From Mantis religiosa (lineage: Eukaryota; Arthropoda; Insecta; Mantodea; Mantidae), in assembly GCA_030765055.1 (NCBI GenBank), contig CM060958.1:111887127-111951126 (forward strand): a stretch of DNA of 64,000 bases. Direction: 5' to 3'. A model generated the notes under the pieces. That model saw only the letters and a program-made list of their open reading frames with translations, had not been told where the DNA came from and ran no database searches. The translations under genes and the position numbers were made by a program. How positions within the stretch are numbered: the stretch's first letter is position 1; each line of letters starts with the position of its first letter. Shown one piece after another: positions 57,420-64,000 of this stretch.

Positions 57420-59095
57420 GAATGTCATTATGCTCAAGCGGAGCGCTGTTGCCAAGTGTAGTGCTAGGTACACAAGAGCTGTTTTACCCGCCAGCAAAAG
57501 TTTTGGCTATTCTTCCCGTAATTAATCAACACATTAAATATTCCTTAAACATTAAGATCTTACGTTAACACACGTCATAACAGTCGAAATGCAAGCACGG
57601 TTTCCAATCCAGTAACTCATGGATCTTTCCCATAGATTGAAACACAGGCACGCTCTCTTTTTCTGCTTCACTACAAATACATGACACTGTGTAAACTACC
57701 TACACCACTAGGTTACAGAGTTAACTGCTGGGATTTCGAAAAATCTACATTTTCCATATATCCTAAATTGGAGAGCTTTCGTAAAAACTTGTTCACATTA
57801 AGTATAAGTTTTCTGCCCTGAGAGTGAATCGCTTCACGTTTGTTGATTGAAAAATCACTTGTCCCAGCTTCGAGGGACATGTTCACGCACTCGGATCACA
57901 AACACTGGAAAAAAGATATATGTATTATAATAATTTAATGTAATATTAACAATATTTCATCTCGAATTCAACACAGGACTTAATAATGCAATTCACTTTA
58001 ACAAAACGGCACCACTACTCTGAAAACGAACTGAAAGTTAACTCTGTTTCAAACTGCGTGACTTCTGTTTTCATAGCAGGTGCATTATTTATTTACGCTT
58101 GAGATATTGTAAGGAAAGAATGGTGTTGTTTTTTAGGCTTATCTGTGTTGAATGGATGGATGTTGGGTAACCATAACCATGTGAAGATAAAACGTGCATC
58201 GCTAGCGTTATAAGTATAGATGTGTTCTGGACTCGAGACCTCCGCGGGGTGAGGTGTGGTGGAGAGGGAAACTTTTGACGGTTACGCAGCGAGTGAGCAG
58301 TACAGTAAACATTCGGCAATCACCTGCAGAAAGTCACGTACCCTACTTGCGTAGCAAGATGTAGAACTAGTTCAGTGCAGTAAGATTTACTAATCTTCTC
58401 ACCATGTATGGAGATCTTAAGAAATTTACGGTTGTGCATTTGGAAGAGCGTGAAATTATAAGTAGCGTTATAGACAAATGTGATGAAGAAGCTTTGAAAA
58501 AACAATATTCATACCCAGTGTGACAAGCTACACAACGAGTTGCCGCTTGTGTAATAAGTAGGCTGCAAGTTATCTTCCCAGCGTTTCTATCTGTGCGCGA
58601 CTCGTATATCATTACGTCACCTTATCTATACGTGTGTATGTCTGTAGTGAACTCATTCCTTTCAGATTTCATAAGGCCGGAACATAACAATATCGTAGAG
58701 ACAGGAATTTTGTACGGTCATGATCAGAAAGTAAAATTATTTCTTATTATAAGATTGGTATCTGTAATTTTCAGGTATTTATCCGTAACATTTAACCATA
58801 ATCATGTGAAAGATAAAACGTACATGGCTCGTGTTCTAAGTATCGTAGAGACAGGATTTTTGCACTTCATGATCAGAAAATAAAGTTCTTTCTTATTATA
58901 AGTTTAGCACCTGTCATTTTGCAAACATTTATCCCAGCGAAATTAATATAATGTTTTCAGTCCAGGCACGCGAGATGCGTGTACATTTGGCAGCGCTGGT
59001 ATGAGGAGCAAGCTTAGGATTGGCTGGAGTCTGCAGTACGGCATGCCTACATAGGCCTTCAACTTTTGCGAAGATGATAGTCTGGTTGTGTAAAT
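57420..59095 (-). repeat. unnamed ~2 kb repeat, second copy, without LINE or SINE
   Basis: It matches 15480-18075 in reverse. At the place where the LINE sits in the other copy, this one reads ACAATATCTCAAGCGTAAAT in reverse: an empty site. Where SINE A sits there, this copy has continuous sequence too. 58225-58690 has no match and may be an insertion or a diverged part. A 150-bp partial duplication lies at 58692-58960 (TATCGTAGAGACAGGA at 58691 and 58841). Confidence 0.7.
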
Positions 59096-59390
59096 TGTTG
59101 GTTATATACTGGTGTACTGATCAAGAGCTTTTAAATTTAAATCCAGACCAGATCGATAGTTTTAAGTATGCCTAAAATCGATGGTCCAATATTAATAGAA
59201 TATCATCAGGTGAAGGAAATGTGTATAGACGTTCTAGCAGATCGGTGGAACTGATGTGATCCTCGCAACTCAAAAGTGCCTTAACAGACATTTTATATTT
59301 GATACTATGGGAAAATATTATAATATTCCTCGTGCAAGAAGGTTCTAAGGTATAGTCAAGAACATTAGACGAAAATACTAAAATCATTGT
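59096..59390. other. no recognisable feature
   Basis: Short AT-rich spacer before the mariner terminus at 59391. Confidence 0.4.
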
Positions 59391-60650
59391 CCGAGGGTGA
59401 GTGAAGTGAAAACTTTAAATTTGTAATAACAAAATGGCATTTCGCGCCAATATCTTGTAAGTTGGTAAGTGTACTACAAACAGCGTGCAAAATGGCCTGT
59501 AGGAGGCAGCATAGTGCAGATGCACACATGTCTTCGCAGTACCAGTATGAAAATGGCCACCCCACTTGCGACTTGCACCAGGGTAGAACTGTGTTCTGTT
59601 ATTCGGTTTTTGTGGAGTGAAGGTGTGAAATCTATTGAAATTCATCGACGAATGAAGGTTCAGAACAGTGATACATGTTTGTCACAGCAGCAAGTCTACG
59701 AATGGAGTAGGAAGTTCGCAAATGTGTGATCAGTGGAAGATGCTCCACGTCCAGGTCAGTCACAACGAGCTGCGACTTCACAGAACATTGCAGCAGTTGA
59801 AGCCATTGTGAAGGAAAACCGCCGAGTTGCACCGAATAACATTGTAGCATGTTGTCAGATTAGTCATGGGTCAGCACATCACATTGTGCAGGATATGCTC
59901 CAGTTTTGCAAAGTGTCTGCAAGATGGGTCCACAGCAGCTGGCTCCTGAAATGAGAGAACGACCTGTTGATGTGTGTGAAGGACCTCTTCGGCTCTTGGA
60001 ACGGGAAGGTGATGGCTTCATTGCAAGAATCGTTACTGGGGACGAAAACTGGGTTCACTTCCACCAACCGGAAACCAGAGCGAGCAAGGAGTGTCGCCAT
60101 CCCTCATCACCAACAGTGATCGAACAGAACTATCACCAGGAAAGGTTATGCTGACCTTCTTTTGGGACGAAAAAGGTGTCATTTTGGAGCATTACATGCC
60201 TAGAGGGACCACTGTCACCAGGGCATCATACACAGATCTCCTAAATAATCATCTGTGGCCTGCAATCAAATCAAAGCAACGTGCATTGCTGTCAGCAGGT
60301 GTCATTTTGCAACATGACAACGCAAGGCCTCACACTACCCGCACAACAGTTACAACAATCATAGACCTGCATTTTGAGTGTCTTCCTCATCTACCATACT
60401 CACCGGACCTTGCTCCTAGTGATTTCTATGTTTGGACCACTCAAAGACGCAATGGGAGGGAAGAAGAGGTACGCCACGTGGTGCAAGGGTGGTTGCGTGG
60501 ACTACCAAAAGAAACTTTTTCGAAAGGTATTTATGCACTTTGTAAGAGCTGGAGGACTTGCATTGAGCGTGGAGGAGATTATGTTCAAAGGTGATACAGC
60601 TTTGTACCACTTCTGCACAATAAATATTATTTAAAATACTTAAGGTTGAT
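59391..60650 (+). mobile_element. mariner, left terminus present, right end eroded
   Basis: The left terminus reads CGAGGGTGAGTGAAGTGAAA, then ACTTTAAATTTGTAATAAC. The right end shows only TACTTAAGGTTGATACC. The transposase between is broken (next entry). Confidence 0.7.
59553..60594 (+). pseudogene. mariner transposase, D34D, frameshifted
   Basis: It reads ATCTRVELCSVIRFLWSEGV and SIEIHRRMKVQ (helix-turn-helix), VEDAPRPGQSQRA, IVTGDENWVHFHQPETRA with the first Asp, and LTFFWDEKGVILEHYMPRGT. ILQHDNARPHTTR has the second Asp and YSPDLAPSDFYV the third. I count 34 residues between the second and third. The end is GIYALCKSWRTCIERGGDY. All three catalytic Asp are kept, but a TGA at 59727-59729 and three frameshifts (near 59925, 60110 and 60430) break the gene. 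Confidence 0.9.
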
Positions 60651-60713
60651 ACCGAAATTATGGTTTGCCAGAAGTAAAGAATCATGATAGATGTCAAAGG
60701 AATATTGGTTCTT

Positions 60714-61164
60714 TGTTACGACAAGGGCAAGGCCAGTTGAGTCCAGCAGTTGTAGGAAAAGTTGTTATAACAAAAGCAATGTAAGAAACAGCGTCCTTAG
60801 CAGTTTTCTAAAGTGGCTCACTTGACTTGTATGAATAGGAAATTCTTTGGATCATTTACAATGGCGACAAAACAGCCACAAAGTGACTTTGGTTGAAAAG
60901 GAGTTTTGAGAGTGAAAGTTACATATACACACACGCGCAGCTGTGGTCATGCAGAAGGGTCTTCGGCGTGAAGCCGATCAGAAGAGTCTTCGGCGTCAGG
61001 CCGATGAGAGCAGTCCGAGGCGTGAAGCCTATTAGGGCGCTCAACCTGTTCTGTGTTTGATAATTGTCGGTTCATATATACGTGAGGAACGAATAAAGTT
61101 TATCGAGCAATAAACATACTACCGGTAGTAACTCTAAACAGAGATTGGTAACCCTTGGTCGGCA
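60714..61164 (+). repeat. LTR-like repeat, copy 1
   Basis: It begins TGTTACGACAAGGGCAAGGC and the match to copy 2 ends at CCCTTGGTCGGCA, so TG...CA ends are possible. It has CATATATACG as a possible TATA box and AATAAA further on, and three 27-base direct repeats at 60953-61033 (AGAAGGGTCTTCGGCGTGAA). A TTGGCGACCACAACGTGG stretch at about 61330 resembles a primer-binding region, so the true LTR may extend to there. No gag or pol is recognisable. Confidence 0.5.
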
Positions 61165-61169
61165 ACTTT

Positions 61170-62280
61170 CATTTCGATTTTTTAAAAGAAGAATCAGTAA
61201 ATAAATAAGTTGGAAACAGGCATTCCAGTGTTATTAAAATCTCCTTCTCACACACATCCACGCACACCCTGAGAGAAACCTCATTGCTCGCCAACTTATT
61301 TGCTCGCCATTAAATTATTTGCATCAAATTGGCGACCACAACGTGGAATGGTGCGCACCCAAAAACATTTTGTATCAAGGTTTTAATTTGACTAGTCCTC
61401 GTATAAAAGAAAACGTTAACCTGAGAAATCTTGCGGAAATATTTAATAATTATTAAGTTCAAAGTCTATTTTTGTCTTAGGTCCTGACCAGGTGTTCTTT
61501 AAAAAGGTTAACGTTATGTCCTGGGAGTGCAGAAAACCAGCTTCTTATTCCATTGAAAATACTATGCTTATATATGACATTGTTTAATTTCTTAGTGAAC
61601 AGGACAAATATATGAAATTAATTCGTCATTCCAAATTTAAATAACTAACAGCCGCTCTTTGGATAAGCCGAATACTTTGTATCAAAAAGTGAGAAGCAAT
61701 AATATAAATAGTGCTTTCTTTATCATATTGTGATAATACAACACTTCAACATTTTAGTATGCTTTTGTGGAATGGTTAAGTACACAGAATCCTGCCAATG
61801 GAATACTGTTTCTCGATTTTTACTAGTAAAAGAGGGAGTAAAAAAGGAAAAAGTAATGCAAGAAAAAAGAAAGAGGAGAAAAATGCTAATTTTGCACATT
61901 TCGCTTTCTAGCGTTTGCCTCGCTCTTTCTATGAAAAGAGAAGAAAAAAAAAGCGCCCACTGCAGAACGGGAAATTTGCCTCCACTGACAGACAGCGCTT
62001 TGTCTACAGTAGCTTTTGCTTCCAAGGACCGCATTATGTTTATCTCGTGCTCGGGGAGACGGCGTCAGAACAATGGCTGTCTGTCAGTTGTACCGTAAGC
62101 TCGCATTCTTCCGCAACATCACCCACTTCCCACCGCGATGAAAGAAACAAAAGTACAAAGTTGATGAAAATACTGCGAGGACGATAAAGGTTATCTGGCC
62201 ACTTTGATGTCTGTCCAAATGTTAGACTTATACAACAATAACCAGGTTGTTACAATACCGTACATAAATTGGATCATTAT
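61170..62280. other. no recognisable gene
   Basis: Between the LTR-like copy and a SINE-like stretch. Two overlapping frames near 61730-62190 on opposite strands have no resemblance to LTR-retrotransposon proteins. Confidence 0.4.
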
Positions 62281-62284
62281 ATAA

Positions 62285-62578
62285 ACACCAATGTGCGTTC
62301 GACAACTCGCGAGTTCAATCCCCGATACCGTCCACACTCACATGGTTTATTTGTGGCTTTCCCTTGTCACTAGATGAATGCTGGTGTGGATCCTCTACAC
62401 CACAGATTTCTTTCCTTTTCTTTCCCTTCTCGACTTTCAGGTTTGGTTGTCAGCGGGGTAATTCCAGCGAATGCGGACAGATGGTGCAGATCATACGCTA
62501 AGCAAACCTCTTTCCTTGGCCCTCTTGAAGTCGCTAGCCCTACGATGGCTAGTAGAGGCTTTGCATATATCACCTAGA
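62285..62578 (+). repeat. possible tRNA-derived SINE
   Basis: A B-box-like GCGAGTTCAATCCCCGA stretch at about 62305 is followed by a pyrimidine-rich body ending in AGTAGAGGCTTTGCATATAT. Single copy in the window; the A box is not clear. Confidence 0.4.
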
Positions 62579-62639
62579 ATTGTAACAAGAACGATGTTCT
62601 GTTAGAGATAAGTTTGAATAAACAATTTACATCATTCGC

Positions 62640-62642
<3 letters not shown>

Positions 62643-62694
<52 letters not shown>
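62643..62694. repeat. (TG)n microsatellite, about 26 units
   Basis: Uninterrupted TG dinucleotides, starting 49 bases before the internally deleted mariner ends its left flank. Confidence 0.95.
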
Positions 62695-62697
<3 letters not shown>

Positions 62698-62744
62698 TTT
62701 GACACCGAAATTAAGGGATTTAGTAAGTAAACAATAGTAATGTA

Positions 62745-63424
62745 CGAGGGCCGTTCAGAAAGTAACCTCCGATCGGTCACAGTGCGGGTAGTGGGGGGAG
62801 TAGCGACGCCATCTGTGCATTCACGCACTCAGAAGGTCAGTCGGCATCAAGCCGTGGTCGAGTGAACGTCGTATCTGCGCTAGTTTAGTGTTTGTGGCCG
62901 TTTGAGATGTGTGCTGCAATACAAAACCCCGCCAAATGTGAAGTGTGTGCTGTTATAAGGTTTTTTACAGCCAAAGGATATTCTGCAGCAGCTATTCATC
63001 GTGAGCTTCCGGTATCGTTTTTTTGCACGATGACGCCCGTCCTCACTCTGCTCGCAGAACAACAGCCCTTCTTGAGTCCTTCAAGTGGGACGTTGTCAAC
63101 CATCCACCTTACTGCCCAGATCTGGCGCCAAGCGATTATCACCTCTTCATGCATATGAAGACATGGCTCTGGTCCCAGCGGTTTGATGGCGACGAAGAGC
63201 TCAAAGATGCGGTCACAGGCTGGCTCCAGGCACAAGCGGGTGATTTTTATGCAGAAGGAATTTCAAAGCTTGTGAACAGATACGATAAGTGCCTCAATCG
63301 TTATGGAGACTATGTAGAAAAATAGTGCAAAGATGTAGTTGTAAGATGTATATATTAAAATATTTTTATTTAACTTGGTGAATTTTTTGCAATCAACCGG
63401 AGGTTACTTTCTGAACGGCCCTCG
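62745..63424 (+). mobile_element. 680-bp internally deleted mariner with perfect termini
   Basis: Both ends carry a perfect 27-base inverted terminus starting CGAGGGCCGTTCAGAAAGTA, and TA stands at 62743-62744 and 63425-63426. The middle of the transposase is missing. An element with intact ends and no transposase can be moved by a related full copy, which suits its clean condition. Confidence 0.95.
62907..63325 (+). pseudogene. deleted mariner transposase: N-terminus joined to C-terminus
   Basis: The first 40 residues are the helix-turn-helix (CAVIRFFTAKGYSAAAIHRE). At about 63005-63025 the sequence jumps, out of frame, to HDDARPHSARRTTALLESFK with the second catalytic Asp. CPDLAPSDYHLFMHM has the third, and the usual end is CLNRYGDYVEK. 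The first catalytic Asp and about 150 residues are deleted. The second frame is open to the stop at 63323-63325. Confidence 0.9.
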
Positions 63425-63448
63425 TATTTCAAAGAAATTCTGTATCTT

Positions 63449-63887
63449 TGTTACAAAACGTGCAGGCAGGTGCACTGAGTTGAATGGGAGTTGAGCTGAA
63501 TCGTGAAACAAAAGACACGAGAGAAACAGAATTCTAAGGGATAGCACTTGACTTTGTTTGAAAAGGGTATTCTTCGGATTCTTAATAAGGGCATGAGCGA
63601 GACTAATAATCACAATGGACAAAATAGTTACAAAGGAATTTTGGTTGAATAAAGGGCTTCGAGAAAGTGAAAGTTACGCACACACACGTACAGCTGTGTA
63701 TAGTGTGAGGACAGACGGTTCACGGCTAGCGGCCGAGTAAGAAGTTTCTCTGTCTTGGTTGAAGACAGATTAGAACTAGAGGGAAGATTTGTCGGTTCAT
63801 ACGTAACGAATTAAGTATTATCGAGTAATAAGCATTCCCTACTTCAGTGAATCTAAACAGTGATATATTTGTAACCCTTCGTCGGCA
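63449..63887 (+). repeat. LTR-like repeat, copy 2
   Basis: Direct repeat of 60714-61164: TGTTACAAAACGTGCAGGCA at the start, GAAAGTGAAAGTTACGCACA in the middle, GTAACCCTTCGTCGGCA at the end. It lacks the 27-base internal repeats. Divergence between the two is substantial, and no coding part of a retrotransposon lies between them. Confidence 0.5.
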
Positions 63888-64000
63888 AATTAGAGTTTGA
63901 TGTTCTGAGGAAAAAAAAAAATCGCGCGGGCTGCACTGTTCATCTCATTCACTGTTATATTCACTTTTTGCATTTTCTTCCCAATCACTGCTTAGTTCCT
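63888..64000. other. window end, unassigned
   Basis: Could be the continuation of the LTR-like repeat; the match to copy 1 is too weak to call. Confidence 0.3.

Overview
This is an AT-rich, repeat-dense stretch of an animal nuclear genome, most likely from an insect. It holds no prokaryotic operons and no long open frames. Three signals point to an arthropod: many degraded mariner-type transposases, several non-LTR retrotransposon (LINE) fragments, and a family of tRNA-derived SINEs. Penelope-like elements with GIY-YIG endonuclease remnants are also present. The mixture resembles large polyneopteran genomes such as cockroaches, termites or stick insects. That placement is inference from my memory of family resemblance, not from a marker gene.

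Layout: 0.5-3.4 kb has a Penelope-like fragment with a partial inverted partner and a complete but dead mariner with TA target duplication. 4.2-7.9 kb has SINEs, a mariner tail, and a mariner split by a LINE. 8.4-11.3 kb has three LINE remnants, one interrupted by a Penelope-like fragment. 11.4-14.2 kb is a 2.86 kb IS630/Tc1-type transposon whose catalytic spacing I count as D82E. 15.5-18.1 kb is an unnamed interspersed repeat carrying an RNase H LINE with a perfect 15-bp target duplication and a SINE; a second copy near 57.4-59.1 kb shows the empty site. 19.05 kb holds a perfect 43-bp inverted repeat. 21.35-21.59 kb is the one convincing host exon (minus strand, 81 codons, canonical splice sites). 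22.3-23.4 kb is a SANT-like coding remnant whose end has grown into a ~182-bp tandem array.

24.3-25.6 kb has a second copy of the first mariner. 26.2-27.1 kb has a SINE and a GC-rich structured retroposon; its sister copy at 33.0-33.6 kb sits inside a mariner with a 14-bp duplication. 29.3-30.1 kb is a hAT-like remnant. 31.05-32.4 kb is a pogo-like element. 37.6-38.4 kb is a 107/108-bp satellite derived from a SINE tail. 39.5-40.7 kb has SINE copies in tandem and a second type of Penelope-like element. 44.4-45.9 kb is a ~1.4 kb imperfect palindrome of Penelope-like arms. 47.2-48.8 kb has two abutting mariners, one internally rearranged and the other carrying a SINE. 49.4-52.1 kb has two LINE tails. 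56.1-57.0 kb is a LINE with 12-bp duplication and GAT tail. 59.4-64.0 kb has a mariner, two LTR-like repeats and a 680-bp internally deleted mariner with perfect 27-bp inverted termini.

The genes do not form a pathway. The window reads as a layered record of insertions, probably intronic or intergenic DNA around one host gene on the minus strand. I did not find a coherent new functional system. The best candidates for something undescribed are the two satellites derived from mobile or coding sequence, the unnamed ~2 kb repeat, the GC-rich structured retroposon, the perfect hairpin and the Penelope-like palindrome.
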